Assembly: GCF_011008845.1 (NCBI RefSeq)
Contig: NZ_JAAIWM010000010.1
Coordinates: 1 to 64,000 of the forward strand
Source: Bacillus mesophilus
Lineage (GTDB): Bacteria > Bacillota > Bacilli > Bacillales > SA4
Length of the DNA stretch: 64,000 bases
Direction of reading: 5' to 3'
In this document: positions 34,956-44,110 of the stretch, piece by piece
Numbering within the stretch: the first letter of the stretch is position 1
How the letters are laid out: each line of letters begins with the position of its first letter
The notes under the pieces: model-generated
What the model was told of the DNA's origin: nothing
Databases searched by the model: none
What the model saw: the letters and a program-made list of their open reading frames with translations, nothing else
Position numbers and translations under genes: made by a program

Positions 34956-37373
34956 ATGAGTCAATCAATAAAGGAAACAACCATTCAAATAACAGGAATG
35001 ACATGTGCGGCCTGTTCGACTCGAATTGAAAAAGGATTAAGAAAACTTGAAGGAGTCCAAGAGGCTAACGTGAACTTAGCGTTAGAAAAATCTAAGATAA
35101 AATACGATTCAGCTATAACAAATGTGGGAGCATTGCAAAAGAAAATCCAAGATCTTGGATATGATGTGGTGACAGAGCGTAAGGAATTCTCCATTACTGG
35201 CATGACATGTGCTGCTTGTTCTACCAGGGTTGAAAAAGGCTTGAATAAGCTAGAAGGTATAAAAACCGCAAGTGTAAATCTAGCGTTAGAAACAGCGATG
35301 GTTGAATATAATCCGTCTGAGGTTTCAGTAAGTGATATTCAAGCTAGGGTGGAAAAGCTCGGATATGGAGCTAAGCTTAAGGAGGAATATTCAAGAGAAG
35401 AAGTGGATCATCGACAGATCGAGATTGAAAAACAAACAGGGAGATTTCTTTTTTCAGCTATTCTATCTTTCCCTTTATTATGGGCAATGGTTAGTCATTT
35501 CGAGTTTACCTCGTGGATTTACCTGCCTGATCTATTTATGAACCCTTGGGTACAACTTGCACTTGCTACTCCTGTTCAATTTATTGTTGGAAAACAGTTT
35601 TACTTAGGTGCTTATAAGGCATTACGAAATGGTAGTGCTAATATGGATGTACTTGTAGCGCTAGGGACATCAGCAGCCTATTTCTATAGCATTTATTTAT
35701 CAATAGCGTCGATTGGAAGTAATGCTCATATGGTTGAGCTTTACTTTGAAACGAGTGCTATCCTGATTACGTTGATTTTGCTTGGGAAACTTTTTGAAGC
35801 AAAAGCAAAGGGACGCTCTTCAGAAGCGATTAAGAAGCTTATGGGTCTACAGGCTAAGACTGCCACTGTTTACCGCAATGGTGAAGAGCAGGAGATCCCT
35901 CTAGAGGAAGTAGTTGTAGGGGATACGATCCATGTAAAACCTGGTGAGAAGATTCCAGTCGATGGTGAAATTATCGAAGGCTATTCTGCAATTGATGAAT
36001 CTATGATTACAGGTGAAAGTGTTCCAGTAGATAAAGCATCGGGTGATGTTGTAATTGGATCAACCATCAATAAAAACGGATTTATTAAGATAAAGGCAAC
36101 GAAAATTGGTAAGGATACGGCATTAGCTCAGATCATTAAGGTAGTTGAGCAGGCTCAAGGCTCAAAAGCCCCGATCCAGCGCTTAGCAGACCGTATATCA
36201 GGCATTTTTGTTCCAATCGTAGTAGCGATTGCGTTTATAACCTTCTTAATCTGGTTCATTTGGATCAGTCCAGGAGATTTTGCAGAGGCATTAGAAAAGT
36301 TGATTGCTGTATTAGTTATTGCTTGCCCATGCGCTTTAGGGTTAGCAACACCAACATCGATTATGGCTGGTTCAGGTCGAGCAGCTGAGCTTGGTATTTT
36401 ATTTAAAGGCGGAGAGCACTTAGAAACTACTCACACGATTGATACAGTAGTATTAGATAAAACGGGGACTATTACAAAAGGAACACCTGAGCTAACAGAT
36501 ATTATCACTTTAGGAGAGATCAATGAGGAGACCTTTTTAAGTTTAGTGGGCTCTGTTGAAAAGAACTCAGAACATCCTTTAGCGGTGGCAATTGTAGAAG
36601 GAATCAAGGAAAAAGGAATAGATCTTCAAGTGGTAACTAATTTTGAAGCAATCCCTGGATATGGAATTAAGGGAGAAGTAAATGGTCAAATTGTTCTAGT
36701 TGGGACTAGAAAATTAATGTCACAGTATCAGGTAACTTTTGAAACGGCTATTTCTCAAATGGAGGAACTAGAGAAAAGTGGCAAAACAGCCATGCTTGTA
36801 TCCATTGATCAACAGCTAGCTGGTGTGGTTGCGGTGGCAGATACCATCAAAGAAACCTCCAAACAAGCCATTGTTCGTCTTCAAAATATGGGTCTAGAAG
36901 TTATTATGATGACTGGAGATAATGAGCGGACAGCTAAGGCGATTGCGGATGAAGTAGGGGTTAATTCGTTTGTTGCTGAGGTTTTACCAGAAGGAAAAGC
37001 AGATGAAATCAAGAAGCTTCAACTACAGGGTAAAAAGGTAGCCATGGTCGGTGATGGAATTAACGATGCACCAGCCCTTGCATTAGCTGATATAGGGATG
37101 GCAATTGGAACAGGAACGGATGTAGCCTTAGAAGCAGCTGATATTACGCTAATACGTGGTGATCTTCAATCTATTGCAGATGCTATTTTAATGAGCAAGA
37201 AAACGATGACAAATATCAGACAAAATTTGTTCTGGGCTTTTGGATATAACACATTGGGCATTCCTATTGCAGCAATAGGGTTATTAGCTCCATGGTTAGC
37301 GGGAGCTGCTATGGCTTTTAGCTCAGTGTCTGTTGTTCTTAATGCATTAAGATTGCAAAAGGTGAAATTTTAA
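34956..37373 (+). CDS. copA: Copper-exporting P1B-type ATPase CopA
   Basis: An 805-residue membrane ATPase. Two N-terminal heavy-metal domains each carry GMTCAACS (about 15-22 and 82-89). The transmembrane copper site CPC lies in VIACPCALGLATP, the phosphorylation site is DKTGT, the P-type HP motif is SEHPLAVA, and GDGIND is the hinge. It exports Cu(I) from the cytoplasm using ATP. It follows copZ and has its own CsoR-type operator directly upstream. A copper-linked His-rich protein gene follows after 12 bases. Confidence 0.97.
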   Translation: MSQSIKETTIQITGMTCAACSTRIEKGLRKLEGVQEANVNLALEKSKIKYDSAITNVGALQKKIQDLGYDVVTERKEFSITGMTCAACSTRVEKGLNKLEGIKTASVNLALETAMVEYNPSEVSVSDIQARVEKLGYGAKLKEEYSREEVDHRQIEIEKQTGRFLFSAILSFPLLWAMVSHFEFTSWIYLPDLFMNPWVQLALATPVQFIVGKQFYLGAYKALRNGSANMDVLVALGTSAAYFYSIYLSIASIGSNAHMVELYFETSAILITLILLGKLFEAKAKGRSSEAIKKLMGLQAKTATVYRNGEEQEIPLEEVVVGDTIHVKPGEKIPVDGEIIEGYSAIDESMITGESVPVDKASGDVVIGSTINKNGFIKIKATKIGKDTALAQIIKVVEQAQGSKAPIQRLADRISGIFVPIVVAIAFITFLIWFIWISPGDFAEALEKLIAVLVIACPCALGLATPTSIMAGSGRAAELGILFKGGEHLETTHTIDTVVLDKTGTITKGTPELTDIITLGEINEETFLSLVGSVEKNSEHPLAVAIVEGIKEKGIDLQVVTNFEAIPGYGIKGEVNGQIVLVGTRKLMSQYQVTFETAISQMEELEKSGKTAMLVSIDQQLAGVVAVADTIKETSKQAIVRLQNMGLEVIMMTGDNERTAKAIADEVGVNSFVAEVLPEGKADEIKKLQLQGKKVAMVGDGINDAPALALADIGMAIGTGTDVALEAADITLIRGDLQSIADAILMSKKTMTNIRQNLFWAFGYNTLGIPIAAIGLLAPWLAGAAMAFSSVSVVLNALRLQKVKF

Positions 37374-37385
37374 AAGGAGAGTAAA

Positions 37386-38204
37386 ATGATGAAAAAGTGG
37401 ATTTTTGGAGCAATAGGATATCTCCTAGTTGTGATTATTGGATATTCAATCTACACATCAATGACTTCACCACCAAATACGACGGATTCTCATGGAGAGC
37501 ATGCACATGAAAGTGCAAAAGATACACATGGAGCTCACGAGGGTCATGTGGCTACGAATAAAGAAAGTGAAGTCGATGTAAAGATAGAGGCAAAAGATGA
37601 TCAGTTAAAGATTGGTTTAACAGATTTGCAAGGTGAGTCTGTTGAGGAGTTAGAAATCAATCATGAAAAATTACTACACCTCATTATTGTAGATGAGCAT
37701 CTTGATCAATATTTTCACCTTCACCCCGAAGAAACTGAACCAGGAGTATATGTAGTAGATCATCAGCTTGAAGAGGGTGTGTATAAGGCATTTGTTGATA
37801 TTAAGCCTAAAGGTCTATCATACACAGTCACTCCTCTTGAGTTTACGATAGGTGAAGCTAGTGCAGCTCATCACCATCCATCCTTAGAAGTAGACACTGA
37901 GTTTGAAAAGACTGTAAATGGGCAAACTGCTTCATTGGAGATATCTTCTTTAAAGGCAAATGAGGATGTTACCATCTCCTTTACATTTCCAGAAGGAGCC
38001 GAGCTTCAGCCTTATTTAGGAGCGATGGGGCATGTGGTGATCTTAAATGAGACCGCGGCCAATTATCTACATGTTCATCCCGTTGACAATAAAGAAACAA
38101 AGTTTGAAACGATGTTTCCTTCTCCAGGAATTTATAAACTATGGGGAGAGTTTCAAATAGAAGATGAAGTCTACATTTTTCCCTTCACTGTAAATGTAGA
38201 ATAA
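37386..38204 (+). CDS. His-rich membrane-anchored protein, copper operon
   Basis: A 272-residue protein with one N-terminal membrane anchor (about 5-25) and an extracytoplasmic region. A His-rich linker (30-55, with repeated H-x-x-H patterns) is followed by two related beta-sandwich-like units. Each has a LHLIIVDEHLDQYFHLHP or HVVILNETAANYLHVHP type core and ends in a GVYKAFVDIKP or GIYKLWGEFQI strand. HHH at about 161-163 lies between them. Co-transcription with copA (AAAGGAGAG, twelve bases after its stop) points to extracellular copper binding or delivery. I know no named function. Confidence 0.75.
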   Translation: MMKKWIFGAIGYLLVVIIGYSIYTSMTSPPNTTDSHGEHAHESAKDTHGAHEGHVATNKESEVDVKIEAKDDQLKIGLTDLQGESVEELEINHEKLLHLIIVDEHLDQYFHLHPEETEPGVYVVDHQLEEGVYKAFVDIKPKGLSYTVTPLEFTIGEASAAHHHPSLEVDTEFEKTVNGQTASLEISSLKANEDVTISFTFPEGAELQPYLGAMGHVVILNETAANYLHVHPVDNKETKFETMFPSPGIYKLWGEFQIEDEVYIFPFTVNVE

Positions 38205-38212
38205 TCCTAAGA

Positions 38213-38240
38213 CCTATTGGCCTGTCCAATAGGCTTTTCT
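38213..38240 (+). terminator. Terminator of the copper operon
   Basis: CCTATTGG (38213-38220) and CCAATAGG (38225-38232) form a perfect stem with a four-base loop; TTTTCTTTT follows. Confidence 0.88.
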
Positions 38241-38382
38241 TTTGCATGGTTATCATTGATTCTATAAGCGCGAGGAAAATCCCTATGTTTGTTGGTTAGT
38301 TTTTTAATCTATCTAGAGGATTACCACCCAACAATAAAGAAATAGTCTTCCTATGAATAAAATCGGGCAAGGAGTATAAACA

Positions 38383-38785
38383 ATGATCTATACACATTCA
38401 CTAGATGGAATCACATCTGATAAACTTATAGGTTTTTTTGATGGATGGCCTTCTCCACCAGATACAAACCCATTTAACACTATTAAAAAATAGCTACAAG
38501 GTAATCCTTGCTATTGATGAAACTACCCTACAAGTTGTTGGCTTTATTACAGCAATCAGTGATGGTGTCCTGTCAGCCTATATTCCATTATTAGAGGTAC
38601 TACCAGCCTATAAAAATCAAGGCGTAGGTCAGGAGCTAACAAAAAGAATGCTTCAGGAACTTCAGAATCTTTATATGATTGATTTAATTTGTGATGAAAA
38701 TCTACAAAGCTACTATGAAAAACTTGAAATGAAAAAGGCTCATGGAATGATCTTTCGTAACTATGACAAGCAAGCAGGAAACTAA
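38383..38785 (+). pseudogene. GNAT-family acetyltransferase gene with frameshift
   Basis: AAGGAG precedes ATG 38383, which opens MIYTHSLDGITSDKLIGFFDGWPSPPDT cut in two at residue 20, the usual N terminus of small Bacillus GNAT proteins. This frame stops at 38493. The rest of the protein continues in another frame as HLTLLKNSYKVILAIDETT and then the GNAT core with the acetyl-CoA loop KNQGVGQELTKRM. One surplus base, most simply in the CCC at 38469-38471, separates the frames. Either the gene is broken, or this is a sequence error. Without the shift it would be about 133 residues. Confidence 0.85.
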
Positions 38786-38798
38786 TTCATTATTAAAA

Positions 38799-38840
38799 AC
38801 AAGCAAACAACATAACCAATGTTGTTTGCTTGTTTGTGTT
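38799..38840 (+). terminator. Convergent bidirectional terminator
   Basis: A perfect 15-base stem, ACAAGCAAACAACAT (38799-38813) with ATGTTGTTTGCTTGT (38819-38833), loop AACCA. It separates the GNAT gene from the lipoprotein gene on the minus strand. Confidence 0.92.
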
Positions 38841-39296
38841 TTATTCTACTGTAAAGTTAGTTTTAACTTTATACTTCGCACCGTCTTTTGGTGTCATCCA
38901 AGTGTTTAGGATATATTCTCCCTTTTCTAGTCCAATTTCTTGAACATTAATTTCATAAACTAACTCTTCACCTGGCTTTACAGTCTCTTTTCCAAGTGCT
39001 TGAAGAAATGAAGCTAGACTAGAGAATAAATAGATTTCTTCACCTTTTTTATTTTCAACTGAAAAATCATAACGTTGAGAACTGGTGAATTCAAGTGTTA
39101 CGTCACTCTCTGTTTGGTTTTTAATTTTATACTCAAACATTAAGGTGCTTTTTTCAGCGAGGCTTGGTACCATCTCTCCCGCTACAATACCACTTCCATT
39201 TGTATCTGAACCATTTCCTTGAGTCTGTTCTGAGTTTCCTGCTCCGCAAGCTGTCATAAATATTACAGATAAGAAAATCACTAATAATTTTTTCAA
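38841..39296 (-). CDS. BsuPI-domain lipoprotein
   Basis: A 151-residue lipoprotein with a signal peptide ending in FMTAC (about 13-17) and a Gly/Asn/Gln linker. The rest is one beta-sandwich with FEYKIKNQTESDVTLEFTSS and RYDFSVENKKGEEIY, the pattern of the BsuPI domain of the intracellular proteinase inhibitor family. Here it is exported to the outer membrane face, so it could bind a secreted protease; that is inference. It is a lone gene, read away from the MoxR operon. Confidence 0.85.
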   Translation of the reverse strand: MKKLLVIFLSVIFMTACGAGNSEQTQGNGSDTNGSGIVAGEMVPSLAEKSTLMFEYKIKNQTESDVTLEFTSSQRYDFSVENKKGEEIYLFSSLASFLQALGKETVKPGEELVYEINVQEIGLEKGEYILNTWMTPKDGAKYKVKTNFTVE

Positions 39297-39507
39297 GCTA
39301 ACACATCCTTCTTATTATTTTTACTGATTCTATTTTATTTGTCGTTAGTTTTCCATGAAGGTTACATGGCTTAAGTTACTTTTTGAAAATTTAATCTACC
39401 TATAGGGATGTAAAGAAGAACTTCAATGTAGTTAGATTACTTCCAACATCTTGAAATATAATAGTATAATAGGAAGAACTTATTTGGAATGAACGGAGGA
39501 TTTTTCA

Positions 39508-40452
39508 TTGGCTATTTCAACTATAAAAAGTGATCTTATTAAAGAGGTAAATAAAGTAGTGTTAGGGAAGGAAGAAATCACAGAACTCATCGTTATTTCG
39601 ATGTTATGTAAAGGACATGTTTTACTCGAAGATGTACCAGGTACGGGGAAAACGATGCTTGCGAAAACCATCTCTAAACTAGTGGGTGGGCAATTTAAGA
39701 GACTTCAGTTTACACCTGACGTTTTACCGAGCGACGTTACTGGGGTTGAGTTTTTTAACCCAAAGGAAAAGCAGTTTGAGGTTAGATTGGGCCCAGTTAT
39801 GACGAATGTGTTGTTAGTAGACGAAGTGAACAGAGCCACACCTAGAACACAGTCAAGTCTACTAGAGGTGATGGAAGAGCGTCAAGTAACGATTGGTAAT
39901 GAGACAATTAAACTACCAGTACCATTCTTCGTCCTAGCCACTCAAAATCCATTAGAGTCACAAGGGACCTTCCCGTTACCGGATGCTCAGCTAGATCGAT
40001 TCTTTATGAGTATCGGGATGGGTTACCCAAGCTTTGAAGAAGAACAGCAAATGATGAGAATTTACCGTGAAAAGGAACCATTAGAAGAGATTAAATCCTA
40101 TTTTTCATCAATTGATGAATTTGTGGATCTTCAGTCTCAGGTAAAAGAAGTTCATGTCTCAGAAGACCTAGAAAAATACTTATTATCAATCATCCATAGA
40201 ACTAGACAGCATGAATATGTGTCAGCAGGAGTAAGTCCGCGTGGAACTTTAGCATTTATGAAGGCCGTCCAGGCAAAGGCACTCTTAGAAAATAGAAACT
40301 ACATAATCCCAGATGATGTGAAGTTTATAGCCCCTTATTTGTTAAGTCATAGGCTTCAGTTAACGATGGAAGGAAGTATGCTTTCAACGAAACGAGACAT
40401 CATTGATGACATCCTACATGTTATGGAAACACCAGTAGAGGAAGGCGTTTAA
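39508..40452 (+). CDS. MoxR-family AAA+ ATPase
   Basis: A 314-residue ATPase. Walker A reads EDVPGTGKTMLAKT (about 47), Walker B LLVDEVNRATPRTQ (about 110), and sensor and arginine-finger regions follow (ATQNPLESQGTFPLPDAQLDRFF). Start is TTG behind CGGAGGA; no ATG lies near. MoxR proteins act as chaperones for the products of adjacent DUF58 genes, which is exactly the layout here: the next gene starts two bases after this one ends. The target process is not known. Confidence 0.93.
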   Translation: MAISTIKSDLIKEVNKVVLGKEEITELIVISMLCKGHVLLEDVPGTGKTMLAKTISKLVGGQFKRLQFTPDVLPSDVTGVEFFNPKEKQFEVRLGPVMTNVLLVDEVNRATPRTQSSLLEVMEERQVTIGNETIKLPVPFFVLATQNPLESQGTFPLPDAQLDRFFMSIGMGYPSFEEEQQMMRIYREKEPLEEIKSYFSSIDEFVDLQSQVKEVHVSEDLEKYLLSIIHRTRQHEYVSAGVSPRGTLAFMKAVQAKALLENRNYIIPDDVKFIAPYLLSHRLQLTMEGSMLSTKRDIIDDILHVMETPVEEGV

Positions 40453-40453
40453 A

Positions 40454-41635
40454 GTGAAGGAATGGAGGAAGGAAGCAATTCATTCAGAACGAGCAAAATT
40501 TCTTCTTGTACTAGTTGTATTCTTGACCATATGTAACTACTTTCTCTTATCAATATCCTTATCGATTATGTTAGTAAGCTTAATGATTATCTTTTTATTT
40601 TCCCATTTTTATCATAAATATGTGACTGTTTCCCTAAAAAATAAACGTAAGACAATTCGGATTTTTCCAGGTGAAACGACAACGGTCTCAATGGAGTTAG
40701 AAGCTAGAAGCATCGTGTCACTCTATTTTGGAAAACTAACTTTTTTGGCAGGAAACAATATTAAGATAGATAATGTTAGAACATTGTTGGAGAAAAAAGA
40801 TGCAACGGAATATGCAATTGATTTATCCAGTGGGAAACAAAAATATGATATGAATGTTACTGCGTTAAAGAGGGGAAGAGCAACATTACGCCATCTTGAA
40901 CTTCAGTTATTCGACCCACTTTTTTTAGGTAATTCTATTTTTGTTTTTAACCCCTTTTATAAAACTGAAATTCTAGTATTTCCGGTCATTAAATCAGTGG
41001 TTGGCATGGAGTCACTAGTTGCGAAAGAGTTAGGGAATAACCCTTCTATTTATTCGTATTTTCAAGATCCTATTTTAATTTCAGGTGTGCGTGACTATGC
41101 ACCTAATGATTCTTTTCAGCAGATTCATTGGAAGGCATCCGCAAGAGCGGGAACGATGCAAACTAAAATATTAGAAAAGACATTTCACCAAAAGTGGACA
41201 TTTATAGTGAATGTTAGTGAAGAAGAACAAGATGGTTCCCAATCCTTTTATTTTTCAAAACAGCTTGAAAATCGAATTAGTCATATAGCTTATCTTATTC
41301 AGCTAGCGGAAAAGCAAGGTGTAGCCTACGATTTGTATGTAAATATAGTGGCTAAAAACAACCGGAAACTCGTCTATTTAGAAGAAGGTAGTGGAAAAGA
41401 GCACCTGATTAAAGGTTTAGAACTGCTAGCAAGAATTGACCAAATGAGCTCACCAGTAAAAATCGAAGCACTTTTAAGAGGGGCTGAACCAAGTCTTCGC
41501 CATTCTTCGTGCATCATACTCTGTGGATTTTCCAAAAGAGAGGTTTTCTCTCATCTTACAGGTAGATATCTACATCAGCTTCCATTATATGAATTACATT
41601 CGACAGAAACAGGAGGTACGATCCAACGATGTTAA
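40454..41635 (+). CDS. DUF58-domain membrane protein
   Basis: A 393-residue protein with two hydrophobic segments at the N terminus (about 15-52), an extended beta-rich region and the DUF58 core GVRDYAPNDSFQQIHWKASARAG near residue 211. DUF58 has a von Willebrand-like fold. The GTG start lies two bases after the MoxR gene and its end overlaps the next gene by seven bases, so the three are translationally coupled. It is the usual partner of MoxR. Confidence 0.9.
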   Translation: MKEWRKEAIHSERAKFLLVLVVFLTICNYFLLSISLSIMLVSLMIIFLFSHFYHKYVTVSLKNKRKTIRIFPGETTTVSMELEARSIVSLYFGKLTFLAGNNIKIDNVRTLLEKKDATEYAIDLSSGKQKYDMNVTALKRGRATLRHLELQLFDPLFLGNSIFVFNPFYKTEILVFPVIKSVVGMESLVAKELGNNPSIYSYFQDPILISGVRDYAPNDSFQQIHWKASARAGTMQTKILEKTFHQKWTFIVNVSEEEQDGSQSFYFSKQLENRISHIAYLIQLAEKQGVAYDLYVNIVAKNNRKLVYLEEGSGKEHLIKGLELLARIDQMSSPVKIEALLRGAEPSLRHSSCIILCGFSKREVFSHLTGRYLHQLPLYELHSTETGGTIQRC

Positions 41636-42843
41636 AATACGATTGGAATATCTACCTTTTGTACCTTTCAATAGTAGTGTTTGAGATCATTAGCTTCTAT
41701 TTGCTTACTACCTTAGTTACTGATGCTATTAATCCTGTTCATCTTATTCCTATTTATGTACTTCCGTTTGCTGCACTAAAATGGGTTCAAATGAGTAATG
41801 TAAATATTTCATCGGCACTCTACTTCGTAGTCCCGATTGTTCAAGTTCTTTCACTCTATTTACTTGGATACAGTCTAATGATAGTGGGTTTTCTTCTGCT
41901 ATTTAGCTGTTGGAGGATTTATACGTTCATAAAGGAGTCCTATCCAGATCAACAGGTAATATGGCTTGGTTCTGTCCTTGCTGCTACCTTTGTCATTTTG
42001 TTCATAAAAAGAGAGTTTTTATTAGAATATGTTAGTTGGTTCTTGGTGGTCCTTCTTTTATTTTTAGCCATTCGTGTACTAACACAATTAAAAGAAAACA
42101 CATGGGTTTTAAAAAAGGGAAGTTATCGTCAATTGTTTTTACATATTACCTGGATTTCAGCTGCTTTATTGCTAGTGTTTCAGGGTGCTTTATATATCCT
42201 GCATTACATCATTCCATTTCTAGGTAGATGGGTTGGGTTTATCGTAGGTTATCCTATTTCCTGGTTATTGGATCAGTTTGGGATAGAGTTGAATGATAAG
42301 GAAGAGCAAGACAATAATACTACTTCAGAAGTTGCTGAAGATGACCCATTTGAGAATTTAACACAAATCAATGAGGGGGAGTTAGACCAAGTTATACTAT
42401 CCATCATTGCTTTAGGTATTATAGGGGTCGTTCTGCTTCTTATATATCTAGCACGTAAAAACCTTCACAACTTAGAAAGTGATGAAACAAGTGTGATCAC
42501 TGTTGTTGATTCGGATTCTAAGGGGTTGTCATTTCTCAAATCTTTAAAGGAAATCGGCAAGGGCATATACAGTAAGCCAGCCAAAAATGAAGCGAGAATA
42601 CAATTTAGTAAATTTCAAGTCTTTATGAAGAAACGAAATTTGGAAAGAAATCCAGCTGAGACAGTAGAAGAATGGTTTGAACGCCTTAAATTAACAGATT
42701 CCGATGCTAGAACCATTCTAAAAGTCTATCAGCATTCCCGATATAGCTATTCGTCTATCGCGGATCATGAGTTATTGGCTTTTCAAAAAGGGATAAGAAA
42801 TATTAAAAAGAGACTAATAGAAGAATCTTCTCACAAATCATAG
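41629..42843 (+). CDS. Membrane protein with DUF4129-like C terminus
   Basis: A 404-residue protein with about seven to eight N-terminal membrane helices (up to about 220), an acidic loop, one more helix near 270, and a soluble C terminus with AETVEEWFERL and YQHSRYSYSSIADHELLAFQKGI, the pattern of DUF4129. In the common MoxR-DUF58 operon this position is a transglutaminase-like protein with this tail. Here the catalytic Cys-His-Asp core is not visible, so only the membrane part and tail remain. Function unknown. Confidence 0.75.
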   Translation: MLKYDWNIYLLYLSIVVFEIISFYLLTTLVTDAINPVHLIPIYVLPFAALKWVQMSNVNISSALYFVVPIVQVLSLYLLGYSLMIVGFLLLFSCWRIYTFIKESYPDQQVIWLGSVLAATFVILFIKREFLLEYVSWFLVVLLLFLAIRVLTQLKENTWVLKKGSYRQLFLHITWISAALLLVFQGALYILHYIIPFLGRWVGFIVGYPISWLLDQFGIELNDKEEQDNNTTSEVAEDDPFENLTQINEGELDQVILSIIALGIIGVVLLLIYLARKNLHNLESDETSVITVVDSDSKGLSFLKSLKEIGKGIYSKPAKNEARIQFSKFQVFMKKRNLERNPAETVEEWFERLKLTDSDARTILKVYQHSRYSYSSIADHELLAFQKGIRNIKKRLIEESSHKS

Positions 42844-42853
42844 GAGGATATAT

Positions 42854-43747
42854 ATGAAATCAGCACTAGTTTTAGGAGGTACGATGTTCTTTGGAAAACG
42901 ACTTGTTCAATTGCTAATTGACCGTGGTGTAGAGGTTACAATTGCAACAAGAGGAAAGACAGAAGATTCTTTTGGAGATGTGGTGAAAAGAATTTCTCTT
43001 GATCGGACGATAAAAGAAACCATTCAGCAAGGATTACAAGGATTGAACTGGGATGTGGTTTATGACCAAACCGCCTACTCACCTATTGAGGTTAAAGATG
43101 TAATTGACGTATTGAAGGGTCATGTAGATCAGTATATCTTTACATCAACCATGGCTGTATATGACCATGGCCTTCAAAGAAAAGAAGAAGACTTTATTTC
43201 TAACAATTTCAATTATGAATTAAGGGAACGAAGTCAATATATCGGGATAAGTGGATATCAGGAAGCAAAGCGCGCATGTGAAGCATATTTAACTAGATAT
43301 TCAACTGTTCCTGTATCATTTGTACGCTTTCCGTTAGTTGTTGGGACAGATGATTATACGAATCGTTTAAAGGTAATTGTTGATCGAGTAAAAAATAATC
43401 AGGAAATCCATGTCTACAATCTGGATCTTGGTTTAGGGTTTATCTCCTCTGAAAAAGCAGCTGAGCTTCTTTATTGGCTAGGTCAAACGAAACAGGTAGG
43501 AGCATGGAACGGGGCACTCGATGGCTATTGGACACATAGGAAGCTTATAGAAGAAATTGAAGAGGCTACTGGAAGGGGAGCGTTAGTAAAGGAAATGGAG
43601 CAACCGTTACCTGAAACAACGAGTCCTTATGCTATGGCTGCAGATTGGTCAGTTGATGCTGAAAAAGCAAGATTGGCAGGTTTCAAGTTTGGTACAATTG
43701 AAAGTGTTCTAAGACCACTCATTGAACACTATGCCAATAATGATTAG
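42854..43747 (+). CDS. NAD-dependent epimerase/dehydratase-like protein
   Basis: A 297-residue extended SDR protein. The N terminus ALVLGGTMFFGKRLV is the Rossmann G-x-x-F-x-G-x motif. The usual Y-x3-K appears as YQEAKRA near residue 135. Members of this subgroup include nucleotide-sugar epimerases and plant chloroplast RNA-binding relatives; the substrate is unknown. AGGAGG precedes ATG, ten bases after the membrane protein gene, so it is in the MoxR operon. Confidence 0.88.
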   Translation: MKSALVLGGTMFFGKRLVQLLIDRGVEVTIATRGKTEDSFGDVVKRISLDRTIKETIQQGLQGLNWDVVYDQTAYSPIEVKDVIDVLKGHVDQYIFTSTMAVYDHGLQRKEEDFISNNFNYELRERSQYIGISGYQEAKRACEAYLTRYSTVPVSFVRFPLVVGTDDYTNRLKVIVDRVKNNQEIHVYNLDLGLGFISSEKAAELLYWLGQTKQVGAWNGALDGYWTHRKLIEEIEEATGRGALVKEMEQPLPETTSPYAMAADWSVDAEKARLAGFKFGTIESVLRPLIEHYANND

Positions 43748-44000
43748 TTCAACAAGTAGCCTTTTTTTCTTCAAGTAAGATTTATTATATGGCTAACAAA
43801 GGGCTTGCACCTCTGTTTTAAAATGGATTGTGTTGAAACGAGCCGTAAGAATCATATATATTGTATTGAGAAAGATGTATAATCAAATTGTGTTTTTTAT
43901 TAATAAGAAAAATAATTAAGCATCTTTATGCTGAGTTGTTATAGTTCAGCGCATTAGGCTGGTGCCTTTTTGATAAAGTTCAAAGAAAAAATGGTAAATC
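43748..44000 (+). other. Gene-free gap, left part
   Basis: No gene is visible. Bases 43786-43845 contain GGCTAACAAAGG and CTCTGTTTTAAAATGGATTGTG, which resemble the borders of the repeat at 29236-29335 in very degenerate form. A TATAAT lies at 43878-43883 but no -35 is well spaced. The rest is AT-rich. Confidence 0.4.
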
Positions 44001-44008
44001 ACCTTTTC

Positions 44009-44106
44009 TTGTCGGGGGCCTGCAGGCTGCAGGTCAGTCAGGCGTTGCAACAGGACGTTGCGACCTTAGCCTGACAACCTCTTCATCAAGGTGCTTACGC
44101 TTTTCT
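44009..44106 (+). repeat. Bacillaceae intergenic repeat, partial copy
   Basis: TTGTCGGGGGC at the left and AAGGTGCTTACGCTTTTCTA at the right match the same borders in the next repeat (44201-44236). Between them GTCAGGC (44036-44042) pairs with GCCTGAC (44068-44074) around CGTTGCAACAGGACGTTGCG. No protein is encoded. Confidence 0.65.
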
Positions 44107-44110
44107 AGCT

